The translations under genes were made by a program, and so were the position numbers. Source: Drosophila pseudoobscura (Eukaryota; Arthropoda; Insecta; Diptera; Drosophilidae). Taken from it: DNA of 64,000 nucleotides. The DNA is taken from contig NC_046679.1 in NCBI RefSeq assembly GCF_009870125.1, forward strand, positions 6,262,001 to 6,326,000, read 5' to 3'. This document shows positions 12,018 through 26,600 of this stretch, one piece after another (the first letter of the stretch is position 1; each line of letters opens with the position of its first letter). The notes below the pieces were generated by a model that saw only the letters and a list, made by a program, of their open reading frames with translations, did not search any database and had not been told where the DNA came from.

Positions 12018-15000
12018 AAATGGCGGAGGGTAATGGCGAGCTGTTAGATGACATTAATCAGAAAGCCGATGACCGTGGCGATGGCGAACGTACAGAGGAC
12101 TATCCGAAGCTCTTGGAGTACGGTTTGGACAAGAAGGTGAGTTGGCTAACCCACCAGGAGGACCTCCAGCCTTTTAATTTGATCACTTGCGTCACGTAGG
12201 TCGCTGGCAAATTGGATGAAATTTACAAAACCGGCAAACTCGCTCACGCCGAGCTGGATGAGCGCGCCCTGGACGCGCTCAAGGAGTTTCCCGTCGAAGG
12301 TGCCTTGAATGTGCTGGGTCAGTTCCTCGAATCGAACCTGGAGCATGTGTCGAATAAGTCCGCCTACCTGTGTGGCGTGATGAAGACATACCGCCAAAAG
12401 AGTCGGGCTAGCCAACAGGGCGTGCCCGCGCCCGCCACTGCCGTACAGGTGAAAGGTCCCGATGAGGACAAGATCAAGAAGATTCTCGAGCGCACCGGCT
12501 ACACATTAGACGTGACGACAGGTGGGTTGTCTGCCACGACCATAGCATACAAGCATCTAACCGTAATGTATTTGAAGGTCAACGAAAATATGGCGGACCG
12601 CCACCGGACTGGGAGGGCAACGTGCCCGGCAATGGATGCGAGGTGTTCTGCGGCAAGATACCCAAGGACATGTACGAGGATGAGCTCATACCGCTATTCG
12701 AGAACTGCGGCACAATCTGGGACCTACGCCTTATGATGGACCCGATGACAGGCACAAATCGTGGTTATGCATTTGTCACATTCACAAACCGCGATGCGGC
12801 CGTCAATGCAGTGCGCCAGGTATTTATGCCAACCATTGAATCGCCCACCAACCACCACCCACCAGCCCACCAGAACCCCGGCCCACCCAAACAGCAACCA
12901 AAACCCTCAAAAACCCCCCGTCCACGACCCTGAATCAGTGCTTTAATGTTTTTTATACGTATTAACTATTATCCTCCTATATATATATATATACTTTATA
13001 CTATATACTACATCTATAACGTATTGTATCCACATATTTACTCTCGGAACAAGTAGGAAACAGCTATGCGGCCAAAACAAAACCAAAATTCGACCTAAAG
13101 AAAGAGCAACATTTGCGGAAACCCAAACTTTAAAAGAGAAAAACGATTCGGCGCTTTTAGATTCAACGAGCAAAAATTTGATGCAATTTTATTTAGTTTT
13201 TTTTTTCTTACCTACCGTATGCTAACTTTACAGTTACTTTCTGCTGTACCGTACTGTACCTCTCTGCCTTGATATTTCCAAACAAATTCGAACCATAGGC
13301 AACGCTATCTGTCTCACTATCTGCTGTCTCTCTCTCTCTCCGCTCTCTCTCTCTATCTCTCTGTCTCTCTTTTTCTGTAACTTGTAATGCATGTCCCGTC
13401 TTCTAGTACATACATATATGAGTTGTAATATTTAGTTAATCCGAAAGAATCTCTCTCTACCAGCGCATTCGAAATCGTACAAATTTCAGATTTGAAAAGA
13501 GTTCTCTCTCTCTCTCTCTCTCTCTATCTAAAGAATCTGGCCTCCTCCCTCTACACACCCCCCCACACGACACACACACACACACACCCAATCCAAGCCC
13601 CCCGTCTATTTCTGTATTATTTGATATACTATTTTCTTTTTAGTTGAATTCTCTTTAATCTTAAGTCGAGCTATGTAGCTATCAACTTTTTCGTAGAGAT
13701 CTAAGCAGCGTGCGTGTTCTCGACCATACTGTCTGGTTTTATTTAAACGAGCATGTCCCAACAAAAATTTGCAGAACGTGATATGTACCTCTTTAACCAC
13801 TTAATCACTAACCAAAAAAAAACGTTTTCCTTTAACATTTTCTAAAAAAAAACCTCAACTGCGGCCCCGCTTCGAAACGAAATTGGTAATGCAATAAATT
13901 ACTTTTCAAAGTCTTCTTTTTTTAGTTAACCTTTCCCTACAAAAAAAAAAAAACCACCTCCCCCTTAATTGATTTATTTCGAAATTGTTTAATTAGTTTT
14001 TATGATTTATGATTTTGTTGTCGTATTATTATTTATTATTAACAGTGAATTGGTATTAAAAAGAAACTCGTTTTACCTTCCCTTCCACCATTTAGCTCGA
14101 TAATCACGAAATAAAACCCGGCAAGTGTCTGAAAATAAATATAAGCGTACCGAATCTGCGCCTTTTCGTAGGCAATATACCCAAGTCAAAGGGCAAAGAT
14201 GAAATTTTAGAGGAATTTGGTAAACTTACAGGTAAATTGTCAAACAAAATTAACAAAACAACAACAAAAAAAAAATGTATTTTAAATTACCATCAACTGG
14301 AGGTGGAGAGTGGAGAGCTCCATGCTCCAAAAATCGGCTTTAAATCGAAAACAAAAATCCAATTGGCTAAAATGGGAAAATTGGCTAATTGCGGGAGGAC
14401 TTACCGTTAGGACTTTAGGCTAGGAAAGGGTCGTAGGATTTTTAGTATACATTATTTAATATATTTATTTTTTGTTTCACAACTCATTCTAACTATTCAC
14501 CTACCGCCTCACCCACACTGCAAACAACCATCCAGCCACCCAACCATCTACCGCCCATCCGCCCATCTACACATTGAAAGGCGTCTGAACCCCACCACCC
14601 CCCACCCAAGCTGCCTGAGACACTCTTTTCAAATGCGCGCGCCGCTCACCAAAAAAACAAAAACAAACCACAATCATCAACGGATGCATTCCTAAGTTTT
14701 ATCTTTTAGGTTGCCTCATAGCACACCCACCCACACCCACACACCCACACACACACATAGAAACAATGACACGCCCATTTCTGTCATTGCCATACCGTTA
14801 TATAAGCTTGAATTGTCGTACAAGAATATTTCTTTTCAACTTATTTACATAATATCTCCAGTCATTAACTTTGAACCAAAAAAAAAAACCAAAGAAAACC
14901 AAACCAAACCGAAAAAAAAGAAAGAAATTTTTAAAAATTATTTACCAAATTAATATGCATTCCAACAAACTTTCGTTTTCCATTATGTTCTATAACTACT

Positions 15001-18000
15001 ATTCCACATTGTAAGAAAGCAGGCTACCCTCCTACCCACTAGATACTATCAAATATTACGTATACGCAGCGTTGAGTGTTCAAGCCAGAAAGTCGCTCGA
15101 TTCGAAACGCCCAATTGGCCAAAGCAAAAAGGTAAGATCTGGTCGGTAAGGAGTGACTTTCTGGCTGTAAATACAACAATATAGAACATGCCTGCAGAAT
15201 TTGCCCATATGTTTTTTTTTTGTTTTTTTTTTCCTTTTCGAACTTGTATAATTCTGCATAGTAAGTACTAGACTAGTAGCTGAAAACAGACCAGCCGAAT
15301 AGCTAAAGAAATGAACAATTTTTTGAGTAAATTCCGTTTTTATTTGGCACGCATACAAAGTATAAAAGAAAACCTACTAAAGACTAGATTCTAGAGTTCC
15401 ACACTTACCTTTGTACCATCACCCCATACCAAACACACACACACACACACACACCAGTCACATTATTCACCCAACCCGAAAAACCAAAAAACCAAAAACC
15501 AATCCAAAATCAAATCGCAGTACCAATGGAATACAAATTTTTCATAGCAAATCAAAATTTTCTTTTGTTTTGTGTGAACTTTTAAACAATTGCAGCTAAA
15601 TGATTTTGAAATTCGGAAAGGCAAAAAGATTGGTGTTACGATATCATTTAACAATCACCGGCTATTTGTCGGCAATATACCTAAGAATAGAGATCGCGAC
15701 GAATTAATTGAGGAATTTTCTAAACATGCACGTAAGTGATCCAAAAACCAAAAAACCAGCAACCAAAACCAACCACAAACAAAGCAAAAGACCCAAAAAA
15801 AAATACAAAATACAAAAAAAAATATAATACCTAGACCCTATAGCCCCCGCCCAGACCCTAGACCATAGACCAGTCCAGCACATTCCCCCCCACCCCCACA
15901 ATTGGCTCCCGGAATTGGCCGAAAACAAATAAATATATATATATAAATATAATCTAATCAATGTTTTTAGGGGCGATACTTGCAGAATGTGAAAAGAGCA
16001 TGGAAGCCTGTTTATGCCAAGTATCAATTGGATTTTTGTTTTGCAATTTTCGCTTTTAAAACGCTTAAAACAACTCAAATTTGATAACAAAATTTATGAT
16101 ACACTCAAAAATAAATCCCAAAACACGAACAGCATCCTAACCAGAGACCAGAATCCAAGGCTGGGCCTCGATGGAAGCCCCGCCTTGGGGTCGATTGATT
16201 TTAATCTATTACTCTCTCTCTCTCTCTCTGTCATTCTCTATACTCTCTCACTCATTCTCTCTAACTTTAAGCGCTGTTAGTAAATACAACAAAAAATTAA
16301 TTGTTTTTTTTTATAATTTATAGCCTCATTTTTCCAATTATTAAATGTGCCCAATTTGTTGACGTTGAAAACCTGTAGCTAAACAATTCGCCAAAAAAGA
16401 AAACAAACAAAAAACCAAAAAAGAAAGAAACATTTTGAATATTTTTGAAAAAGGGACAAACCTAGTTTTTGTTTTAGTGCAGACTTATATACGATTATAT
16501 CATATACTACTATAATATAGATAACAAAACGGCGCACACCAAAAACCGAAACCGAAACCGATCCCGCCCCAAAACCAAAACCAAAACCAATATAAGAAAA
16601 AGCAATTCGTTTACCTAAATCGATATGTTCTGGCCTATTCACGTTGAATATATATATATATATACTACTTAATGACTGGAGACAACAAGCCTTTAAAAAA
16701 GAAAACTCATTTTACTCTATGTTTCTCTAAGTGTAACTATCTATCTCTCACATAAGCGCCACTACCCGAGCAAAATTGAACAACCCAACGAATCAAATCA
16801 AATCGATATTGAAACTACTCGAAAACCAAATTCAAAAACTCTGCCCATATTTTGTTGTTTCGTTCGTCTATCGATCTCTTTTTGTATCTCAGTGTACACA
16901 GTTCTCTCTCTCTCTCTCTATATAACTCTATCTCTCTCTCTCTCTCTCTCTATATCTTACTCTGTCTAACTCTGGCTATGTTTGTGTATAGTTTATACCC
17001 ATTATTGTTTCCATTACTAAGAAAAGAAATGAAACCAACCCCCAGCTCAATGTGTGCTCTACTCGTACTCGTATTCGTACTTCGTGTTGTGTTTTTTTTT
17101 TCTGTTATACATCGATCGTATTCGTTTTCGTTTAGTTTTTGTTGCCACATGTACTATATATATACAAAAATCAAAAACAACAACCAAATAGCAATACCAG
17201 AGGTTTTTTTAAGTGTTTTTTCTAAGTGTGTGTTTCGTTTTACAAAATACTCTACATAACCTTCTATCCGTTACGTTATGTTACTCAATGTTATACCACC
17301 CCCCCATACCCCCCTCTCTCTCTCTCAGTAAAACTTTGTCTCCGATCCTTGCATTACCCGTTACACACGAAAATGTTACTAGCTTAGCCGCATTCTCTCT
17401 TAATTATTCAAAAATATTTCAAAAAGTTTAAGCAAAAGCAAATGAAGCAATTGTTGGCATTGGTTTTCAAAATCAAAAAAAAAACACACACACACACTAT
17501 ATATATATCGGAAAGATTCATTATTTTACATAACAATGATAGCCAGATGGATGGATAATGCTTGTCATGTAAAATTTTGTGCATTTCTCTTCAAATATTC
17601 CATATATGTATTTCTTATAATTACATGTGTGTGTCTCAGTGTCTTATCACATCTATACTCTCTCTATCACACACACGCCAAAATACAAATACTTTTTTGT
17701 TGTATTTCTTACGTTGTTTTTTCTATTTTTACAATATGCAACCAACTAATCATAAAATTGCATTCGAATTGATAACGCCATTTAAATAGCAACGTACTTA
17801 AATGACATTTTTCTTTATATTTATAAATAAATCTGAACCCGAATCTGAACCTATAGCTGGCCTTTACGAGGTAATCATATACAGTTCACCAGACGATAAG
17901 AAAAAAAATCGCGGCTTCTGCTTTCTCGAATACGAGTCACACAAGGCGGCATCTTTGGCCAAACGAAGACTTGGCACTGGTAGAATTAAGGTGAGTCCAC

Positions 18001-21000
18001 CCCATACCCTGTCATAACTATCCCTAACACATGGTTTTTCCCTTTCATAGGTATGGGGATGTGATATAATAGTCGACTGGGCCGATCCACAGGAGGAGCC
18101 AGATGAGCAAACTATGTCTAAGGTTAAAGTTCTTTATGTGCGAAATCTAACCCAGGACGTCACAGAGGAAAAACTAAAGGTTTGTATTCCCCAAGAGAGA
18201 AAGGAACACACACGGATTAATTTTATATTTCTATGTCTAGGAACAATTTGAGCAATATGGCAAAGTAGAACGCGTTAAGAAAATTAAAGACTATGCCTTT
18301 ATACACTTTGAGGATCGTGATAGCGCCGTCGAAGCTATGCGTGGCCTTAATGGCAAGGAGATCGGCGCCTCGAATATCGAGGTAGGTGCCAAACCCCTAC
18401 GAAAGTTACAAATAAACTCTAATCCTTCGACTGTTTAGGTCTCACTCGCCAAACCGCCTTCAGACAAAAAGAAAAAGGAGGAAATTCTGCGCGCCCGTGA
18501 ACGTCGCATGATGCAAATGATGCAGGCACGTCCCGGCCTTGTGGGGTATGTACTTCCAGCCCAAATATTTGCACGATCCTTGGCTAGCACAACAACAATC
18601 TACCAACAAAATAAACCCTGGCGCAAAATTCCAAATCACAAAACAAAAATGCAAAAGTCCTGCATTTCATTCGTTTCGTTAAGAACCCAAATTGATCTTA
18701 ATTTCTGTTTGCTTTTCAAGTCACCTGCCACTAGCTTAACCAGAGCTTGAATTAATTTAATTTTTCTACTTTATATTTTCTTTCTTTGCCGTCACACAAA
18801 CCACAAACATTGCCAATTTATACTCAATCCCGTCTTTCGATCATGTGGGATAAACCTTGTAAAGATTTGAAACATTGTCTCCATACAGAAATCTGTCGCC
18901 GACACATCCCAGCATGATGTCCTTGACGCCCATGCGCCTGCCAGGTGCGCGCATGCCGCTCCGTACGCCGATACCTCGCGAATACGGTAAGTTTGGCAAA
19001 TTGGCCAAGTGAATCCATCAGATACATTCTAGATGTCTGTATGTACATGCATATACATATATATGTGCTGCCATCGAACCATCGCTGCCATCTGCCAGAC
19101 GATGATGATGGTAGATGAGAAAGCGAAGGCCGCAAGCGCCTTCCTTTGGGACAAAAAAAAAGAAGAAAAAAAATACTGTATAACTTTTGTTAATTTTTGT
19201 TTAGTTTTCGTAGTCAGTTAGCCAAGTTGTTAGGCACACACAAACACATATACTAACACTCTCACACATGTAAACACATACACACACACACATATTTGGC
19301 GTATATAGATCTGCTGCCCCCCCCCAAAAAAAAAAAAAAAACCCGGTACTTATTTGATAGGTTTGTGTTCTAGTTCTAGTTGAAAGAGTCTAACCAAAGC
19401 CGTAAGCAAAACACTAATCCGGTCTGCAGTTGTTTAAGTCTTAAGTTATACGATATTGTATCATGTCCACCATTGAGATCGCAACGTTTTGTTCTTATTT
19501 TGTTGAAACTTCTTGATTATTGTTTCTGTTTCTGTCTCGCCTCATCATTTTAGTTAGTTCTTTAAGGTTTACCAAATGTGCGCTCAAAAACCCACTAACA
19601 AATGTACGCTCGTCCAACCCCCCCAGCCCCGCCCCCTAACCACCACACATACACATACACACACCACACACACACACACAGATACCTAGAGCCCTTAAAG
19701 TCACGCTTAGCACTGCCCCCCCCGACGTACTCTCCAGCTAGATTGAGTCTACAAACCCACCACTAACTCGTATAACGATCCAGATCAAGATCGAGATCGA
19801 AACATTGGCAAACCAATTGAGACATAACCTCACTTTAATCTGAACATAACCTCACTTATCACTTCTCAATTGTTTATATTTTCTGTTTCCGTTGTTTCAT
19901 TGTACTAATCGTAAATGTTGTTGGTTTTTCCCTATTCTATATTCGCATTTGCAAGTTATGTGTCGATATCGCTCCGTCTCTCTCTTGTTTTTTTTTTTGT
20001 TTATTTATTTGCATGTTCGTTTTTGAGTTCCATTTTCGATGTTGTCGATTCTTTATAGTTTTTGTTTTCTCCCTCCGTCCTCCTGCTCCTCTGAACCTCT
20101 CTCTCTCTCTCTCTCTCGCTCGCTCTCTGTGTCGCAGCCAAAGTGCAAAGCAAACAACTACAACTACAACATTACCTACTCTCATAACGGAAACCCATCA
20201 AAACCCATAGAACATTAGCCATTAAACCTTAAACGTTGTTCATAGTTGTTTATGATAATTAAATGTTGCAATTGTGTTCTCTGTGTAGCGAATGTTAAGC
20301 ACCCTGTATACTGTTTGATGTTATATCACCGGTAAGTAATCCTCAAGTCTCATCTACTTAAGCCCCCCTCGACCACACACATACGCTCCAGCCACAGATC
20401 CCACATCCCGAACCACACACCTCCTTTGAACAGCTCCTTTGCGTTACAGTACGCGCCCAATTCGTGCAACATTGGCAAAGGTGAAACAATTGGCAGCCTA
20501 GGACTAGGTCTCTCAGCTATAACCCACAACTACCCTGCCCCCCGAACTAAGGGCCGCATCATCACTAACCTACCTTATCCCACCTTATCCTACCCCACCC
20601 AAACCCACCCACATGGCCTGCACAACATTATTTAGAGGTCGATTACGACTATTTTGGGTACCCGGAATACCGTCCTGGCCTGGCCACCAACGAAATGTAT
20701 ATCGACGATATCTACCGCACCTACGAAGGTGATTTCCATTACTATAACTTTCCAAATGCCACCAACGATGGCAGCAGCAGCGTCGGCGGCGGCGGCGGAG
20801 GCGGAGGCACCACCAGTCTCGGCGGCGGCGGCGGAGTCGGAGTCGGAGGCGGATCCGGAATGGCTGGGGCCACCTCAAGTGCCGCACAGCATTCGTCGAG
20901 AGCCCAAGCAAATGGCTCGTCGAACTCGTCGGCCGTTATGGTGCGTTATAAATAGATCTTTTTTGTTTTTTGGCTACTCCCGAATCGGACAACAATCAGA

Positions 21001-22869
21001 GAAAAACAACAACAACACGCACACAGAAACACACGAGAATTGTAGAACATATTTGTTAATATATATATTGTATATTTGGTTTTATTCTGATTAGATCCTT
21101 CAGTTCTAAAGAGTTGCCGCCCCAAACGTAGTGTTTTGAAATGTATTTATATTTTGTTGGTTTTATAAACGCTTTTTTTTTGTTTTGGCTTAACGGATGC
21201 TTTAATTTCCCAAAATTATATTTTCTTCATTTCGTTTTACAAAAGTCAAAATTTGCACGTTACATGCTGCTGCACCCAAAAAACAAAAGCCACGCCCACA
21301 CTCACACAGAAACAGACCCACACACAGACACACACACACACAAGTGCACGCCCATTGCTGGAAGGAGTACACACACATATACATCCATACATATTCGCTG
21401 CCTGTTTCGAGAGAATCGAGAGAACCGCTTCGCCACGCCGCCCATTGAAAACATGCAAACAATTAACAATTTGTGCTTTATTATTGTGCTTTAATCTTTA
21501 TGCTTTGCTTGTATAACTCGCCCCTAATTGCACCCACCCATCGACCCGGCCAGGCCCAAGTACCCATTAATTATAATTTGATGAGCTGAACACAGCGTGC
21601 TCCCCATATAATTTGAATTTTAATTTTAATTCGTGTTTAAGTGAAGCGCTTTTTAGTTTTAAAATATGATTGCCCTAAATATACATATATTGTTATTATT
21701 ATGCCAGTGCTTTAATAAACCATTAACCGCATACGCTTATTGTAAAACCTAGCTTATAATTTTTAAACAAATTTACAAATTTTTTTTAAAATATTTTATT
21801 CGTTGAATATTGTGTCAATCGCAAGAGGAAAATACTTTTGTTGCCTGGACATGCGAGTAGACGTGTCATATCCGTTGTTATAAGTATATTATAATATCCG
21901 ATTGAAGCAAGACAAAGACTAGCTAAAAGATACAGATACAGATACAGATACTGAGAGAAGCAAATACATTTTAGTTAATTATTGAACATCAGCAGACGTA
22001 TCTCTCTATATCAATATACACATATATCTTATATGCATACATTACATCGTGTATGTACAATCAAACAAAAAACAGTTTACACCAAGAATCTAACGCGTTT
22101 ATTTCGATTTTTTCTTTTCTTTTCTTTCTTTTTATGTGTTCTTGTTATATATATATATATATATATATACTTATCTATATACAAACAATTCATTTGTTTT
22201 TCGGTACAATATGACAAAACAAAAAAAAACAAAAAATCTTGAAAAATTATATATATGTTCGTCAAAAACAAAAAACAAAAAAAAATTACCAAAACCAAAA
22301 ACCAAAAAAAAAAAAATGTCCACACTAAAATTACGAATTCTATATCTCTGCCATTTACCTAAATCAAAAACCAACCAACGACCAAATCAAAAATCAAAAA
22401 CCAAAAACCAAACCAAAAAAAAAACCACCATCGATTACCTTTCTTTTTCGAAAACCAAAAACCAAAACCGTTTTTCTGACCCCCCCCTCAAAATCCTCCC
22501 AACCTCCACCACAAAACCAAATTCGAAATTCTCTCATCGATTCGACTGCCGAAAATTTCCAAACCAAAATCCAAAATTCCAATACCCCAAAAACTCCAAA
22601 AATGTATTTTCATCTTGCTTACTTTCATTTGATTTGAAATGACCAAAATTTGACAATTCTCTTGGCGATCCATATATATACAAACACAATTTCAATTATT
22701 TATATAATGCAAAAAAAAAATATCAAAACGATTCGAACCAAAACTCAAAAACCAAAACGAAAATGAACGTAACGAAAACTCGAAATCCAAAATCAAATCA
22801 ACAACCGACCAACAACGAATGATGGATTATGATGGATAATGGAACCGAATCTGGAATCGCTATATGAAT

Positions 22870-22901
<32 letters not shown>

Positions 22902-23637
22902 GCATACAAACACTCAACCCACACACACACACACACTTAAACCCTCACAAATGCCACGCTCATGCATGATATGATGACGATGACGACGATGATGATGATG
23001 CCATGTGTGGATTGTGTTGATGATGATGATGATGATGGCCATATAATAGGGGGCTGGTCGTGGGCATGGAACCACAGTGCAGCGTGGCAAAGCCGTTGGC
23101 CGGCGTGGCAGCATCAGTCGTCAGGGGGCCCAAACAGTGCCACAGGCGGCGGGACAGGCAGCGGCGGCGGCGGCGGTGGGACAGGCGGCGGCGGTAGCTC
23201 AGCGGGGGGCCACCGGTCAGGGGGCGCCGGCAGCAACCGGGGGGGTCCGTGGGGTGGCACAAACGCGTCACAACGCTCGTGGCACCCAGCACGTCAAGCC
23301 GCTACAAAATTTACCAGGTGAGCTCAACAAACAAACAAACCAAAAACCAAAACCAAAAAATAAGTACAACAACAATCAAAAATACTACAGAGATAAAAAA
23401 ACACAACCACAATCAACCAACCAACAAAAAACCAATCGAAACTATCAAAACGAATGAACTCAAAGCTAAATCTCCCAACAACCTACGTCAAAAGAAAACT
23501 GCAAAGACAATCCAACTACAGCAACAACCCAGCAAGAAGTAAATTTCAAATGTCAAATTCATATAAATTAATAAGTAAAGCCAAGTAAAATGTAAAGAAA
23601 CCCCACACCCACACACCCACCTGCCCACAACCCACAC

Positions 23638-23670
<33 letters not shown>

Positions 23671-26600
23671 TCTCTCTCGCTGATCCATAAGGCGCACAAG
23701 AACCAAAACGAAACGAAACCCATCGAGAGATACGACCCATCCAGAAAACCGAACTCCTCCCCGACAACCAGCAAAAGAAGGCCCCCCCCCCCCCCTCAAT
23801 GTCGTGTGTCTCTACCCCCAACCCAGAAACCCCCAACAACCCCAACAACCCCTCCCCTACTTTTACCTCGATGTTGTGTTGTGTTCTCTTTTTTCTCTAT
23901 ATTTCTATAATCACGAATTATACAGTTTTCTTTCGTTGTTTCTTGTGTTTCACTGTAGTTGTGCTTTTGCTGCTTACGAATTTTCTTGGTGTGCTTTCCA
24001 TATATACATACATATATATTTCCATATAATTATGGGGTTTTTCATTTCTTTTGTGTCGGCGCTGAAATGTATGCTACGATTTTTTGATGCATGCCCTCTC
24101 GTGACTGCCGTCTCTTTTTTCTTTACTTTCTTCGAACTGTAAGCAGCAATAAACACACACACACTTACACACACATACAAACGCAACACCTATGTACCAT
24201 AATAACAAATTATATGATTGTTTTTATTGCATATTGATACGGATATGTGGCTAACAATGAGCAGTGTCTGCTGTGTAAACGTTTATGAATCGATTAGTAT
24301 ATCTCACACACACACACACATACAGAAACACACACACACACACAGACAGACACCAATATCCATTCGCACAAGATTGTTGTCACTTTACTAACTATAAAAA
24401 AAAAAGGTCCAGCAAGTACATGGAAGAGTGTCCCCGTTTTTGTCTCTAATCGCCCGCCCCTCCCATCCTTCATAGCAGACATAGAAGAGAGTAAGAGCCC
24501 CATAGCCCCTAAGAGAAATCATCCAAAATTTTGACGTACGTGTATATAATTTTTGTTGTTTTTTTTTGTGTCCCGCGTTAATCTGTTGGTAAAAAAAAAA
24601 AATATGTTGATTGCCAGGCCATAAATAATATACTTATACACACGAAACGCGCGTCAAGATTGACTTACAGATCGATTGCGATTGCACAAATCTTATATAA
24701 ATAAATATATAATTTCTACTCTAGCCCATTAAATTAACCATATACATATATACATATATATTATTTGTATGTGCATTTCTGTATATCGAGAGTCGAGAGT
24801 CTTGTTAATTAATTTACCCATCATGCTTTGCTAACCCGAGCCACACAAAGCCAAAGGAAGTGAATAAAAATCAAATAATAATAGTATTAGTAACCTACAT
24901 AAGCCCATAAATACAATACATATCCTATGTGTAATATAATCGACCCCCCTATAATCCAAGCCCAAAACATATTCCCCCACAGGATGGGAATCAACTGGAA
25001 ATAGTTTTGTTTGATTTGTACCATACCTTTACATACAGATACTAATCGATTCGTGTATTATGTTCACACACACACACACACACAGACTCCAAACCTTCTT
25101 ATAATTTGTTATCAATGGAGCAACGAACCCCCCAACCCACCGGATTCCTGGCACGCTTTTGTATCTGCATCGGCAGCAAAAGCGTGACTCTCCCCCACAC
25201 ACACACACACACACATTCACCTGCTTCGTACACTTTGTGGCTGTATTTGTAGATACAGATCGTTTGATTTATATTTAGAATGCTTCACACAACCACACAC
25301 CTACATGCGCTTTGTTTCTGACACCCACAAACACACATCGTAAAGAAAAAAAAAAAAAAAAACTAAATCTGTTTCTAGCTGGAGCCACTCGCAAGACGTA
25401 CATGGAGGGCAACTAAGCGTAGCGCCTCGGCCAGCTCCTCGGCCAGCGGCGAGACTCGCCCGCTTGTCAAGAAGCCCAAGAAACGAGATAGCTCAAACAG
25501 TAGGAAAAGCAAGCATTCACACAAGCATTCCAAAAAGCGTAGCTCCAAACACAAGAAATCTCGGTCCGAAAAGAAATCAAGAATCTGGTCACCCTAAATA
25601 CAAGTATTCAAGTCTCATTGCCAAGTAATGCAGCCAACCCGAACACACAAAACAAACAACCCCAAGAACACACTCTTCTCAACACTTGACACTAGGCATT
25701 TGTAAACAAAATCTACGTATTCTTTGTAATCATTCAATTGAAAACGATACTACCAGATGAGCAAACGTCGGTTGTGGGGCATCGTTTTCAATAATCAAGA
25801 AACCCCGGGACCAAACACACCAGTCAAACAGCTTCAGTTCAGTTCAGATCAGCTCAGCTCAAGACTCAACCCAAAAAACGGAGCGGCGACATTGCAAAAT
25901 TCCAAATTTCCCCAACAATGGACAAGTGAAGAAGAATCTTAGCTTCAATCAAGCACACAGACAACCCAGACACAGCGCTCTATACAGGAATCGATCGAAC
26001 GAAAACGAACGGTCGATTCCTTGTCACTAACGTTTTGTAATTAATGTTTAATGTTTTTCCGGCTATAATATCGTGTGCTATGTTTTACACACTGAAAAAA
26101 CAAATTCGGAATAATTGTAATTCACACAAGCACACACACACACACCAATGCAAACACACCAACACACACACACATGATAACACCCCTAATATCCCACATC
26201 TAATTCATTTTGTGTAAGACCAGACCCACGTTATACGTATACGTTCTGTAAATGTATCATATACCATACCCCAAAAAGGTCCCTAACGTTATGTCGAATT
26301 AACACCAATTCATGATTTTTGATGTGTAAAGAAACAACCCCCCCTATAATGCAAATGGGAAATATTAAATGAGCAATGATAAAAAAAAACCACCTGTTTG
26401 TCTTTAACATTTTATTGAACCACCACAAAGCCCCTTTGCAAAAAACAGACTGAAAAAAATGCAACAAAATTGTGCGAAAAAAAAAGAAAAAAAAATGAAA
26501 TACAACATCAAGAAAACCTCATTTAAACCATAGCCCAGCTAAAACTTGAACTTTATCAACAACAAAATCAAAAAAAGAAAAAAATAATAGAAACCACCTT

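Noticed and set aside
15071..15177. Hairpin as a microRNA precursor
   Set aside because: The loop is about 52 bases, too large for a usual pre-miRNA, and pairing outside the 16-base stem is poor.
20288..20330. Possible extra Syp exon (GTGTAG ... CACCG|GTAAGT)
   Set aside because: It is open after exon 18986 but ends in phase 2, and joining it to 20636 leads to an early stop.
20449..20479. Possible 31-base Syp microexon (TTACAG ... AAAG|GTGAAA)
   Set aside because: It would shift the frame at 20636 and has weak sites.
20654..21094. 146-codon frame overlapping the Syp poly-Gly exon in another frame
   Set aside because: It is open because the GGC/GGA repeats translate to Ala/Glu runs. It has no splice phase support, and the true Syp frame is clear.
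25757..25942. 61-codon frame downstream of the alternative Syp 3' exon
   Set aside because: It lacks splice sites and domain features; most likely 3' UTR of the short-end transcripts.
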